Origin: Liolophura sinensis
Lineage: Eukaryota; Mollusca; Polyplacophora; Chitonida; Chitonidae
Length of the DNA stretch: 64,000 bases
Reading direction: 5' to 3'
NCBI RefSeq assembly: GCF_032854445.1
Contig: NC_088303.1
Location: 6,581,501 to 6,645,500, forward strand
Under the pieces are notes generated by a model. The model had not been told where the DNA came from and made no database searches. It saw nothing but the letters and a program-made list of their open reading frames with translations. This document shows, piece after piece, positions 11,136-23,249 of the stretch; position 1 is the first letter of the stretch; every line of letters begins with the position of its first letter. Made by a program: the position numbers and the translations under genes.

Positions 11136-11789
11136 AAATAAATCATCGTTTCAAGACATGGAATAGACATTACCGATGCGTTAGTTAGCATAATCTGTAT
11201 AAGAAAGGATAAAGCAGACTAGTTAACCAACCCTAGTAAGTACGGATAAACGACAACGGAAAAGTATGAAGCGTTGATTAAATATCGTGTTACGTTAAAC
11301 CCGTGACTCACGTATTAAAATAGCTCATACATCATTGTAAAATCCGTATCAGCATTTGAATACGTTCAGCAATAAGTAAACAACAAATTCCCTAGGAGTC
11401 AGGGGCAACGGATAGTGTTGGTTATAGTGCTGGTGGTGTGTTGAGGAAAGGGGGTTGGATTCGCGGGGTTATTCGATGTGCAACACTCACTGCGCGCGGC
11501 ATTATCTGGAGAGGTGAGATCGGAGGAGGCCCTTCATTTGTGTCAATAAATGTGTCGTGTCAGAGTAGAAAGAGTGCTACGTTAAAAAGGGGACTAAATT
11601 GAGCTCTAAGAGACGACAGGTGCCCGGTTGTGTAATTGATCATAATTTACAACAGCTGTCACAAAAAGAAGTACATCTTCAGCGAACAGGACTCTGCCGT
11701 GAAATCAATCCACTTACAAATGTGAGTTGTGTTGCAGCGTCATTTCCGACAAGGATAGCATTTGCTGATGTCACTGTGGCAAAACGTAC

Positions 11790-11827
<38 letters not shown>
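11790..11827. repeat. (TA)n microsatellite
   Basis: An uninterrupted TA dinucleotide run lies at the distal edge of unit A. Unit B has no such run at its matching edge near 20190. Confidence 0.95.
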
Positions 11828-11830
<3 letters not shown>

Positions 11831-14109
11831 CTTTGCTAAAGGGTTGACAAGAGATAGCTGGACACTGAGTGCGCTTGGAGAAAGAGTTGGACGTTGAAGT
11901 AGATGAGAGGTTCTGTACTGCATCTCTGAAGGTGTAGTGTCAGGTAGTACTCCTTAGCTTCTGGACATTCTAACACGACCATCACTACGTTCTCTGGACC
12001 TAAATACATCATTGACATGCAAAGGAATTGGGATTTCAACACCTTCCACGACTGAGGAACAATCTGTACTTTGTAGTGACCTTAGAAGCATTGACATCTT
12101 TCCAGAGTGACATACAAAAGCAGGATTTCATTGTCCTTGTCCTGTAATCTTACGCCTGAAGATGATGTTGATTGCCCCGGCTTATTGACTGAACGCGACC
12201 AGAAACGTTTTAAAATTATTCCTTGCAAGAACCTGATTGTATTAATTTGACATAAAACGTCACTACGTACTTGGCATTAACAGCAAATTGTCAAATACGA
12301 CTGAGGCACTTTGAAGAATGAGCCACGAGTTCAGTTAGTGCCTGTGGACTTCTCTAGTGAACTAGAAGAGCCTCTGACCCCGTAGTAAAAGTGCAAAGCA
12401 AAGTGAAGGAGCCGCTACCCGGACATCTACATGATTGCAAGATAAATGATGTATTAAGTCTCCGATGGTAACACATGAACATCCATTCAAGATCAAAGCA
12501 TCTCACGCATTACAAGTGCTAAAAACAAATCCATTCGAGGCAGGTGGCACGAGAACTGGTCCAATAAATAAACACCAAACAAATGTCATCTGTGGTTTCA
12601 TAAGAATACTATGGCAGGACTGCGTCACTGAACCAGATTATTTATCCAGATAGTTAATTGTGACGGGTAAACCGCTTTTAGACACGGGGACATGTATTCC
12701 ATATAGCGGTCATATATACCTTGACTTGTAAAATCTAATTTAATTACATTCTAGGACGGCGAAATATCCACGTCTTGTATTGCTGGAAGGGAATGTTATC
12801 TTTGTTCATTTCCAGATCAATAGAGACTGATCGGATTGCTCAAACTGCTTAAATATATTACGATGAACTTGATGTTCTACGGAAATTACAATATAATCAT
12901 ACAAAAGCAATTGGAATATCTTTTTCTTTGAATATTCATCAGATCCAAGGTGTACACAGTACTGCTGATTTCTGACTAATATACTGCTAATATATCTGGT
13001 TATTGTGAAATCTGTATTCCCATCTCTCCGACTCACCACGTGTGCCACCGTCTGGTTATATGGCCGGGGTGCATGATGTCCTTCAGGATATTCCTGTAGG
13101 TCTAACTTTGATCTCTACGGATATACTGTAACAGCTAAATATTGAGCTCCGTTGCTTAATAACGATAGTGTATTATTTGGAAAAGTTCTCAGCGAGATGA
13201 GGAAGTATGATACCAAGTGAACAAAACAACGAAGTGCCCTTATTCTGTCAGGAATTTAAAATAAGCCCCACCCAGCACGCATGTAAATGGGTCATTTGAC
13301 GGAAATTGTACATCGCTTTACCTCTAAAGCTCTTCGAAGAAAAGATCAGCAACTGGGTGGTTTAACCTCAGCTTAAGAAGTGAGCGACCATCACGCCTCA
13401 TGTAAATATGGCATTTAGGTTAGTATTAGTTCTCTTCACACTCCTATTTATTTCAAAACTAGCCAGCTGGGCCTCAAAATGTGGAAAAGTAAATGCCAAG
13501 TAAAGGACACCATAAAAAAGGCATACATAATTTTAGAAAGACCTGCCTTTGTTAGTGCAAACTAATAGATAACTAGCATATTACGCTGTAATTTTCCAGA
13601 GTTCTCAAGTTACAATATGAGCCTTTTATGCCTTTTTTTGCACAGTCAACTTTATTTTGAGAACACGTGTATTGAAGAGGGGTGAGATTTAATGCATTCT
13701 AGAGGAAACTCTTTTCTGCTTTACCACCTCACAGAAACAGCTGGTGTTGCTGAAGGTTCATACTAATCGGACATAAACTGATGGAATCGCTTTAATCGCA
13801 GATTTATCAAGTTCCTCGTTCCCGATGACTTCCTCATTACATAACACCTGTTGAAATCTATGTAATTTGGTTTATTTATTCATCATGGCAGCGCCTAAGC
13901 AAGTTACACCAAGGTATTTAAAGATGCCTTATGGTAGTTAAAGGGTAGAAATCTTAACGACAGTGTAAAAAAAGCATGAAATCTTACAGACATTGATTCG
14001 TTGAAAGGTATTCTGCCTGTCCTCCACAGCCACACATATAGCCTTTGTGAGACAATCTGAGAACATACACGTTACAGCAACAGTATTAGCCAGAAAGCAC
14101 ATGTCATCG
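11828..14109. other. No recognisable feature between units A and B
   Basis: Open frames are short, with no motif, tandem array or transposon end that I can support. Confidence 0.5.
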
Positions 14110-14400
14110 CATACTCAAGGTACTTAACTCGTTTGGGGCTAGAATGATATGGTATCTTCAAGGTACACATACAAGTTGGTGGGGATCGGGGGCATATATC
14201 TGTTCAAGACATTTTAGGTGTATGGCTTGTTCATGGTACACCGACAGCATGGGAATTAGCAAGGTACACCAAGGTATACCAAGTGCATGGTGTGCTCAAG
14301 ATACACGACTGGGATGGGAATATGGTGCGTTGAACGTCATGTTCATGGGAATTGTGATGATGTGCTGTGCTCAAGGTACAGGTGAATGATGGTATGGCGT
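14110..14400 (+). repeat. Degenerate minisatellite-like stretch
   Basis: Recurring words such as CAAGGTACAC, TGTTCATGG, GTGCTCAAG and GGGATGGGAAT suggest an old, decayed tandem array. No clean period can be fixed by eye. Confidence 0.4.
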
Positions 14401-16782
14401 GTTAAAGGGGTATCTATTGCATGGATTTTGGGCTTTCACGAATGTAAATAAAACCCTGTCGCCTTCTATTTCAAACGTTACCTTGACCTTTTCTCGCTTT
14501 ATTCCTACCATTATCATCTCCACAAGGCTTATATACCCCTGATAGAGAGCATCACACCAGTCGCAATAGTTGTCTGTCATCCGTCTACAGGCTAGGTGCT
14601 TAGTGTTGCATCGAAGGGTGATTAGGTTTACACTGGAATTCGCGATGATGAGGGGTTTGGATTTACATATAATTAGCTCGACGGACTGGAACGAAAACTT
14701 TTAACAAAACAGAAAATGTGCTTAGTTCTTTTCAGCTGATAGCTACCTCTTGTCCCAGGATGACCGATAGACAGATGGGGGCGAATGTCACTCACAAAGA
14801 GGCAATCAGCAGTGAAGATAACCCCACAGGAATGGTAATTTGGTGTCAGTTGCCTGCTAGAAGACAGACCTTCAGGCGAAGATCGTATGTATGATAAAGG
14901 CTACCGCTACATGATTGATGCTGTTGTAATACGGCAGGTTCTAATCACAACTTGTTTTCTCTCAATCAGATCTCATGTACTTACTGTGTACATGTATTAT
15001 ACATGTAACCTCATAGAAATTGCCAAGTGCGCATGTCAGATGATATCTTCTGTGGGTTATAAAAATTATGGCAAGTTATTCATACATTTACATGTATAAC
15101 GGTCCACGGAGATGTCTGGTTTGAATTCATTAAAACTGTAAGAATAAGTCTGAAAGATAATGGACACCAACGACTATCATACTCCCTCATCCGAGAACCC
15201 GTAGGTCTGCTTCTCGGGGTGATGGGAGGAAAATGCCAGTTATCACGATAGCCCATTATTTTTCTTCATTGGATGCATTTAAATGTGTTCGGTGTCAAAA
15301 ATATTTCGAGCAGAAACGTATTAGAAAGCGTCGGATATTACAGATTGGAACATCTGACACAAAATTTTTTTTCGCAGCAGAGTGTGGAAGTCAACGAGTC
15401 ACATGCCATTTGGTCTAGCAAGCCTAATGGCCAACTCTGTCATTTCTGAGCTCTCTAAGAGTATGTGATGGTGCAGTAGCTCTCACGGCAAGGTCGACCG
15501 CTACATTCAGTGATGTACTGCTGTAATCATGACACTAATCGAGGCCTAACCATCAAGTGATGCATTGTAAACATCAATCAGATCAGAAGGCGCTGTGTTC
15601 GTCTCCTGGCGGTAATTTGAGTCCAGCAGTGTATCAGACAACCATCTATCAATCGTTACAGCAGAGCTTGACCATGGGATAGAAATCAGTTCTGTTGTGC
15701 TGTCCCCCGCGGAGCGACTTTTCGGTGCCAGAATTCCCATGGCCAGTTTCTCAGTTGCGTCTTATGTAACTCATGCACTGACTTGTATAGTCCGATTGTA
15801 TTGCGACATCAGAAAGGACGCGCCAGGTTCAGATGAACGCAGCGGCACATTCCATAGCGGTGTCTGCCGTAGTTATACAAATAGTTAAATAATGTCAGTT
15901 ATTTCTTTCACGACCACAAGAAACTTTTCATATATTTTTTGCAGTTATATTAGAATGACAAATGTAGAGAAATAGTGAACTGGTAATAATTTAACTGGAG
16001 AATATAAGTCAGCTTTTCTTCGGCGAAATTCCTCTTATAATATTCTTGAAAAGGCCTCTCAGATATCTCTAAGGATCTTCGGCCTAACCAGATATAAATC
16101 AGGGTTAGGATATGAAGCGGATGGGTAATAGGAACTATAGCTTTTCGATGGACAGCACTGGTGTACTAATCCCATCCAAAGCCCACAGCTGATTATCCTG
16201 TTTCGCACTCAGTCACTGGATGTTGTGCAAGAGACGTTTGCGATGATCAGGCGGATAAGAAGATACAAAGATAGTCTCTCTGCGGGAATAATGAAGTGTA
16301 AGATAATCCGTCTTGCTGTTAACACCATATTGATAGAGACTGATAGAGGGATGATTTATAGACCAATGATCTTGACCAGGAGCAAAATGATAAAAAGGCC
16401 AAGTATTTTTTTCAGGCCTTAAGTGACTTGAGAAAGAAACCTTGTGTTTAACATGACATGCACAACGTCCATGGTATGATTGATCACAGTTTTTTGGTAT
16501 ACATCATAACCATCACGTTCCACAACAACAAGTTGATTGAATTGTTTGTCTGAATAATTTTAACAGGGATGTGTCTCTAATCACAGATGTAACGATAATG
16601 TTAACCGTAAAATCAAAACCAATTCACAATTTGTCTTGTTTGGATTAACATCGATGTTAAAAAGATGAACTCTTCCACAAGGACAAGCTTCCACAAGGAC
16701 AAGCCTTCGGGTGTTATACCCTCTATTGAGAGGATTATGGCGGAGGCCAAATTGGTTGGCGTGCCAGCACGGAACAGTGACC

Positions 16783-16976
16783 TAGCAGCCTCTCACCAGT
16801 GCAGTCTGTTCAAGTCTATCTCTTTCTGGTGTAATATCTGGTCGTAGGTGAGAAGATCTGTCAGCAACCTGCTGATAGTCGTGGCTCTGCCCGTCTCCCA
16901 CCAAAATAATGGATGTCGTCGTATAAGTGAAATATTTTTCAGCACGAGGTAAAAATGAATAATTAAATAGCGAAAA
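16783..16976 (+). repeat. SINE family 1, degenerate copy
   Basis: A B-box-like GTTCAAGTCT sits at 16808-16817. The family core follows: GTCAGCAACCTGC, CTCCCACCA and GTCGTATAAGTGAAATAT. The A-T-rich tail is eroded. Confidence 0.8.
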
Positions 16977-18438
16977 TTTTGAGTCAGGTATTGAGGGACT
17001 TGTCACATGGAATTTGGAAAGGAAAGATTTCAATGAAACAGTATTCAAGTGAGAAGTATAAAGAGAAAAGCCCCAAGTGCGTTATAATGGTTTGAACAAC
17101 CCCTTTCCTTGAATGGCAACAATGGTCCACCTTTACTTTTGCTGTACGATGGAGATCATAACATAGTCTTATTTTTGCCATTCTTCCTGGGGACAAATGA
17201 AAGTGACAAACTATCAAAAGAGCAAATTATCATAACTGTTTAACTAGTACTGAAACTTAAACATGGACTGCTCATTTTGTAGACTACGGGTAATTTTAAA
17301 CAATTGTACAGTGGCTATTTTGTAACCATCTCATCAATTGACAACTTTGTCAAACTTTCACCTCCAAGTACCAAGAAGTAAGCATGGCCACAAGGTTGTA
17401 AATTCTGGCTTTGTGGAACGTAGGCTGTCTGGCCCATGATTCTGTGGACAACTCATGCTGTAAAGTTATTACATGTGCTGTGGCCTTCCAGCCCACACAA
17501 CAATACCTGCTGGCAATAACTGAGCTGTACAGGAATCAAGGATGAACGCCCAATGCATACCATGTCATTATGAAATCAACGCAGACCAACGCATCTGGAA
17601 ATTCTTTCGTGATTTACAAGTCATTTCAATTGATTTCCGCATTTCCTTTATCACCATTGGAGAGGTGGTTTAATGTGTAGGACGACATATAGTTTCTGTG
17701 GTCATACAGGGTTACTATATAGTGAATAGGTTATTTAAAAGGCGGGGTGAGGGGTGGGTGAACAGGGGTGGGGTGGAGGTAAGTTGTCGTTTTTACAATT
17801 TCAGCGACATTTCTGTATGGAACATCAAACTACATGCCAAACACCTGTCTTGCCTTTTAGCTGTTCTTTGACGACGGCTGGCGTGATATAACAGCTTGAA
17901 TATATCACATACGGATTTGTGCAAACTTGTAATCATGACTACCACGATGAACAATTTGAGCGGACTGTGAATACAGCAAATATTCAATGTTTTTGTCGTG
18001 TTAGAGTATAATATTGCAGTCTATGCCCAAGCTTGCTATATCCATCACATTTTAATGTAGGAAACTTGAAGGGCGGGTATTGATTGCATGTGTAGAATTT
18101 AGCAGCTTTGAGCTGAAATGTTGTATCGAGCTTCCTTGGTGTTATTCTTTTCTCAGTCAAATTGAGACGAAGCCATAAAGTCGCATCACACGATGACAGA
18201 TTATGATCTTCACCAGTGTGTGTAAAGAATTGGACCTGGGGGGTGGGGGTCGAATGTTCGGGCCTGTTGTTTTTTTATTGATTTTATACATGGAAACAGA
18301 TGTGTTACCGCCTTGATCAAAGAGTCCCAGTCCAGAATATTGTTAACACTGGCCACCCGTACCCTTCTATTGTGCTTTTGGTGAACCTTTCCATGACAAC
18401 AGGCCTGTTAGTGCAGCAAACGGCACAGTTAAATGTAT

Positions 18439-18599
18439 CATCAACAGATCAACATGATAAATCATGAAGACAAACAGCCTCAGGTACACAAACCACGTAA
18501 CAAAAACAATCCCCAAGATTGTCGTGAATACGTTTATTGATTTTTCTATTGCTCTGCACTCCTGTAATCGCCAGTCTGAATGGCTCATTGGTAACCAGG
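18439..18599 (-). pseudogene. Transmembrane-segment exon, copy B, donor site lost
   Basis: It is homologous to 9913-10073 with identical length and an open frame (ends YLRLFVFMIYHVDLL plus one codon). It has the same acceptor context, ending TGTAAG. The position of the GT donor reads ATACAT instead of GTAAGT, so normal splicing should fail. Substitutions relative to copy A include S to F and I to N in the membrane segment. Together with the frameshift in the upstream exon, this indicates a decayed paralogue. Confidence 0.6.
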
Positions 18600-19329
18600 C
18601 TTACATAACATTCTGTGGAATGTATAGATCAGGATTGTATGACATACACGTAGGAACTGAGCGCTAAAACTCTCCATTATCATGTAGTTATTTTTGTTTG
18701 TCTTTGTTATCGTTGCAGTATGAGGCCAGGAAACAAATTAATCAAATTTTAACGTTTAAAATGTTTTGAACAATTAAATTGCTAGAGCAAATTTTCAATT
18801 TTACAAACTTGACGGTTGCATACCTGCATAATTACAAGTCACAAGGTTTAAATCTGAGGAAGAGATAAACGTAAGGCGGTATGAATTAAATCAAACTTGT
18901 AAAGACTTTTACGGACATCAGTAGACTTAAGCTAATGTATATAAGTCCATTTTATAAATCTCCACTAAAGTAGTGTGTATAGTTAACAATGCTTGGGAAT
19001 TGTAAATGTAAGACCAAAAAGCCCTTCCCTTCATAGATACACATTTATTAAACATATAAATTCGTTGTTTTTTTTTTTGGCAGATATTTATTCAGGCGAT
19101 TGTAGGCCACTCATGGGTCTTCTTGTCTTGGGGCTTAACCATGCTCAACAGTATCCATTTAAAACTTGTTTTTAATTCTCTTCTAAGCTCATGAACTGTC
19201 CATAATTATACTCAGCAGTAGATTTTTAGTGATCAGAGGTGTACTTCGCTATCCATACAGTTAATCTTGTGGATATACAAGGCAGAGATCATTGAGCAAT
19301 GCCGAGCTCGTTTTTCATACGTACATTTG

Positions 19330-19554
19330 TTACGATAAAATAAGGGTTAAATCCTTTTTCATCCCTTCCCCTAAGACACAGCCAAAATTGAATCTCGAGG
19401 CCTGGGAAATGCCGTACAATATCACCTTTGGTTCCGAGTCGTCCGCCTTATGACTTCGGATGGCATTTGTATAAAGATTTATGATATACCAATCAACCCT
19501 GTCGATCGAGTGAACATTCTTTTGCTCATTATCTAATATCAGTAAATGTTTCAA
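19330..19554 (-). pseudogene. Extracellular-stretch exon, copy B, frameshifted
   Basis: It is homologous to 10744-11040. The frame is shared from KHLLILDNE through DRVDWYI to SRFNFGCVLGE. Then, near the A-run around 19360, copy A's frame is lost: copy A continues GGYLDYRFFV, while the matching GFNPYFIV in copy B lies in another frame. The five sequons of copy A are mostly absent. This supports decay, or a much-changed paralogue. Confidence 0.5.
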
Positions 19555-20309
19555 GACTTTGTAAAGGCATTAGGAATACACCAGTGACGCCACATGCGTA
19601 TGTAATCGTGAACAAAGCAATAAGCAGTGCAGGGTCAGTGTCAATCCCGACATATGAAAAGTGTGAAGAATTGGTTCAGTATAGTGATTTGTTGTACTCG
19701 TGCCTTCACGTGATTGTTCAGAAATAACTGTAGTATGTTGTTCTAGTGTTTCGTCACGTTCGCCAATATTTCGACAGCATACTCTCCGGACGTCAGTGAT
19801 CATGGAGGGAGAGGGTCTCGTTCCTCATTATCTTTGCTTCACTTATTATCAAACACGAAGGAATACGCAGAAAAAACGAGTGGGCCTTAAACACTAATCA
19901 GATCAATAAATAAATTATCTCAGGGCAGGAGGTTGGAAGAGGCCCTTCATGTGTGTCGACGGATGTGTCGTGTCAAGATCCAGTGTTTGCTCGGGTAACA
20001 TTATATTAAGTGGTGCTGGAAAAGACTGCAAGTGCCCGGATATGATATTGATCACAATTTACAAGAGCTGTCACAAAAAGAAGCACATCTTCAGCGAACA
20101 TGACACTACAGTGAAAATCAATCCACTAACTAATAGTGAGCGAGTTGTCTTGTAGCGTCATATCTGACAAGGAGGGCATTTGCCGATCTCCTCATGGTAA
20201 CACCTCGGCTATACATAGAAAATCTTTGGTATGTTCAATGTACAGGAGGAAGGCGTTGGCAGTCCACACGCTCTTCGATTACAGGCTCTTTACAACGCCT
20301 CACAATATT

Positions 20310-20830
20310 CAGCGCCCGACTGAATGTGCACAACGTAATGAATCTGCAGACAGTATAGTGAAGGTAAAGGCCCGAGTGAATGTGCACACTGTAATGAATA
20401 TGCAGACGGTATAGTGAAGGCTTACACCCGACTGAATATGAATACCGTAATGCATATGTAGACGACATATAGAAGGTGAAATCCAAATGAATGTGCACAC
20501 CGTAATGTAATATGTGGACGGCGTAGTAAAGGTGAAGACCCGACTGAATGTGAATGCCACAATGTATATGTAGGCGGCAGAGTGAAGGTGAAAGCCCGAC
20601 ACAATGTGCACACCGTAATAAATATGCAGGCGGTATAGTGAAGGCGTACACCCGAATAAATCTGAACACCGTAATAAATATGCAAATAGTATACTGGAGG
20701 TGCAAACCTTAGCGGAGGTTAAAAGCTTATTGACTATGCAAGCCGTATAATATGATGAAAACCGGAATGAATTTAAAAACCGGAATGAATCCTCAGACCG
20801 TACAATGAAAGTGCTAGTACATGTAGCAGT
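20310..20830 (+). repeat. 56-bp minisatellite, about 9 copies
   Basis: Units contain GTGCACACCGTAATGAATAT, GCAGACGGTATAGTGAAGG and CCCGACTGAAT. Anchors at 20325, 20381, 20437, 20492 and 20549 give steps of 56, 56, 55 and 57 bases, and decay increases toward the right end. Minus-strand open frames of 87-156 residues across it are repeat artefacts. Confidence 0.9.
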
Positions 20831-21897
20831 GGAAACCCTAATGAGAGCTTGCTAAGCCTAAGGAATGAGTAGACGGTAATGTGAAGGTACTAAGCGTAGT
20901 GAAGGCACCAAACGTATTGAAGGAGAAGGTCGTCGGTGTTAACTCACACGTCACGCAGCGCCGAAATATTGTACATCTCATGTATATTCACATACCAAAA
21001 CCATGAGAAATTTCCCAGGAACTTTTGGAGAACTTATGGAGAAATATGGATGTGTCAAGTTGGTTATCGCTCATAGTTTTTCAACCGGGCTAAAATGGTT
21101 ACATGGCTAAAAAACCTATAAACAACACTCGTGGCTCTAACGTCAGTAAGTGGAAAACCAAGTCCTTCCTAAATAACAGTTTAAACTGGTAATTCTTAGG
21201 TGCTGTTCAACGTTCAGTATATGGCTTCTACCAGAAACAGACCTGGTTCTAAAAAATTTTACCTGATTTTTCTATATAAAATGGTTGTTAAGATTTCTGT
21301 ACTTGATACAGACCACCTGGCCTGCCATGTCTAATACATGTGTCGATAATCTTGTACCCTTCACACAGAGTATATAGCGCGAATGATGTGTTGATGCCTG
21401 TAGCTATTGAATGAGCTGATGCCAGACCTGAGCAGATTCTAGATAGATGATTACCAGCGATCTTTCTATAAAGCCATACGTGACGTGCGGCCTGGATCAC
21501 CCGCCATGGGTTTTTTCCAGTCCAGTGTTTCGCCCAGGAGAGTGTGAAGGTGACGTGTAAGATGAAGCCTGGACCAGATCATCTCAGTTTAAGCCACTCA
21601 TGGAGTACAAACATTGTTTTCAACCAAGAGTTCAGAATGCCCTAAATATAGGTGCGGTTGAGGCGTCTATACTTTAGCCATGGTGCTAATAGGTTTCTAA
21701 GTGGCTAATGTTTAGGCATTTATACTAACGGTAAGAATTAAACTCTAACTGAGGTAAATTGACAAGAAGCCGTTATGTGTTACCATTTGCCAACAATCAC
21801 AACATTGTCACTGAAATTATCTTATTCTTCATTGCTTTAAATTTTATATTGATACAACTATTGTGAAATAATCGGGAACTGAAAGGCTCGTATTTCT
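20831..21897. other. Spacer with a diverged duplication of 30.66-31.8 kb
   Basis: The block 21400-21530 (core GATTACCAGCGATCT) matches 31690-31790, and 21730-21850 (core GAGGTAAATTGACAAGA-like) matches 30670-30800. The two blocks occur in opposite order at the other locus. No gene was recognised. Confidence 0.55.
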
Positions 21898-22134
21898 AGC
21901 TCGGTAAAGTTGGGACAAGATTCCATCACAACATTCAATGCCATATTTGCCAGAATGAATGAATGTTGCTGAATGTTGTATTGGAATCTTGTGCCAACTT
22001 TACATTGTAAAACAACATTCAGCTGGTTATAGACATATCTTGTGCACGAATGTGATAGTATAATAGCCCGCTACTTAGGTAGTTAACAGTTCATCCAAAA
22101 AGACACAAATTTCATTCTAACTGAAAACATAAGA
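21898..22134 (+). repeat. Left terminal inverted repeat of the candidate element
   Basis: It matches the reverse complement of 24105-24350 with scattered substitutions and small indels, for example through AACATTCAGCTGGTTATAGA and CTACTTAGGTAGTTAACAGT. Confidence 0.85.
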
Positions 22135-22397
22135 CATATTTTTACGTTTAAAACGAGTTTAGTGCCTAAAATACCTTTTGAAATGGGTGTTCCTTTATCT
22201 ATAACCGGCTCTAGGGGTACATTTCTATGGTCAATGAACATGTTGTCAAAATCCTATAGGCCCTGGAGTAAATAGGGATCAAATCAGTAGCTTGCGACAG
22301 TGTCAAAGGGCATTTTGTTCGCAACATAACTCATACTGCACATTGTTATGTGAACAACTGCCGTTAGCTTCTAAATTTAGCTTGTCACTGTTTACAT

Positions 22398-22880
22398 ATG
22401 CTGAGTTCAGGGCCTGCTGTTTGCCTCTACCTTAGAATGTTCCAGAATACGCTCAGTTCGGGGCCTGTTTGTTTACAACAAGTGTTCAAGAATTTTCTTA
22501 TTCTAGAAAATTCCACCAGTCTATATAAGACCTATGAAAGCAGGTCAAAGGAAGAGAAAGGAGAATTATTGAGAGTTTTGGATGCTTTCGCTGTGTATTA
22601 CTTTAGTAGGCCTTTTGTGCTGAATTTTGGTGTCTTTATAGCCTCTGACTTTGTTATATCCTATCTCCACCGAGCACTTGTTCAGTCCGAGCTAGTATAT
22701 TTGATTCGTGCTCTTGTGCACACCGTGCTTATTAGTACACGGACCCTGTCTGTGGAATTTTGTGTATATTTCGCCATACACTCAGTTATACTGTGGATTT
22801 TCCCTCTTATGAACATTGCCTCTGTGCATTTATGCCTGTGTGGTATATATTGTGGAATATATGCGTCTGTTTGGACTTGA
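22398..22880 (+). CDS. Unrecognised 160-aa ORF inside the long-TIR element
   Basis: An ATG start opens 160 codons. The second half is rich in hydrophobic residues (FGVFIASDFVISYL; VILWIFPL; LCLCGIYCGIY), as for two to three membrane segments, though AT-rich DNA gives this by chance. A polyadenylation-type AATAAA occurs 114 bases after the stop (22994-22999). An imperfect duplication of about 50 bp around TACTTTAGTATTTGTATA sits in the presumed 3' region. The first 40 codons contain a duplicated SSGP motif. I recognise no family, and it may not be a gene. Confidence 0.25.
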   Translation: MLSSGPAVCLYLRMFQNTLSSGPVCLQQVFKNFLILENSTSLYKTYESRSKEEKGELLRVLDAFAVYYFSRPFVLNFGVFIASDFVISYLHRALVQSELVYLIRALVHTVLISTRTLSVEFCVYFAIHSVILWIFPLMNIASVHLCLCGIYCGIYASVWT

Positions 22881-23045
22881 CACCGTTGTACATGTAAATA
22901 CTTTAGTATTTGTATAGATATTGCTATCCTTTCTTGTTAAACTTAAGTACTTTAGTATTTGTATAAGTCCTGTTATCTGTTCTTGTTAAAAGTAATAAAT
23001 TGTTGTAAAATAAAATCTGCTGGTTTTGATTACTTTTTTGTGCGG

Positions 23046-23237
23046 CTAAACTGTCGTGTATTTCGAACAAGCCATCTCTTTATAATACAGACAGTTTGGG
23101 TCGTAACAATATGTACATAAACGTGCATAGTTGTGCTCAGGAAACCAGGAGTCACAACAGATGCAACCCAAGTCGGAGACGTTCAGAAAGGGGTAATAAA
23201 GAACATCATCTGGTTTACGCTTTATGTTTAATGCCAT
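23046..23237 (-). CDS. Small Cys-rich ORF, 63 aa, inside the long-TIR element
   Basis: It begins MALNIKRKPDDVLYYP and ends with a cysteine cluster, CICC...LCTYC-x4-C...AC, that could bind zinc. Its start codon lies in sequence (AAGATGGCATTAAA) that also recurs in the adjacent 176-bp monomers on the same strand, so the monomers would lie directly upstream like tandem promoters. No family was recognised. Its short length makes a chance ORF possible. Confidence 0.3.
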   Translation of the reverse strand: MALNIKRKPDDVLYYPFLNVSDLGCICCDSWFPEHNYARLCTYCYDPNCLYYKEMACSKYTTV

Positions 23238-23249
23238 CTTAGTTTGCCA

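Larger units (their letters stand above)
900..11780. repeat. Tandem segmental duplication, unit A
   Basis: Collinear but diverged similarity links this stretch with 14500-20180. Matching anchors are about 1010/14590, 1240/14830, 6320/15620, 7090/16310, 9950/18490, 10940/19490 and 11650/20060. The offset is about 13.57 kb before the retrotransposon and about 9.3 kb after it. The 4.28-kb change equals the length of the LINE plus Tc1 insertion, so unit B lacks that insertion. Further along the offset drifts to about 8.4 kb through smaller indels, including the 44-bp array. The duplicated segment carries a minus-strand gene remnant. Confidence 0.8.
14500..20180. repeat. Tandem segmental duplication, unit B
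   Basis: This is the partner of unit A, collinear throughout and lacking the LINE/Tc1 insertion and the 44-bp array. Blocks 14520-14890, 15610-15700, 16080-16500, 18400-18600, 19330-19555 and 19930-20180 match unit A. Gene remnants in it show a frameshift and a lost splice donor. Confidence 0.8.

Noticed and set aside
20235-20705. 156-residue minus-strand open frame with repeated tyrosine/histidine-rich segments
   Set aside because: It lies wholly over the 56-bp minisatellite. Overlapping frames of 87 and 100 residues exist in other phases, as expected of a tandem repeat rather than a gene.
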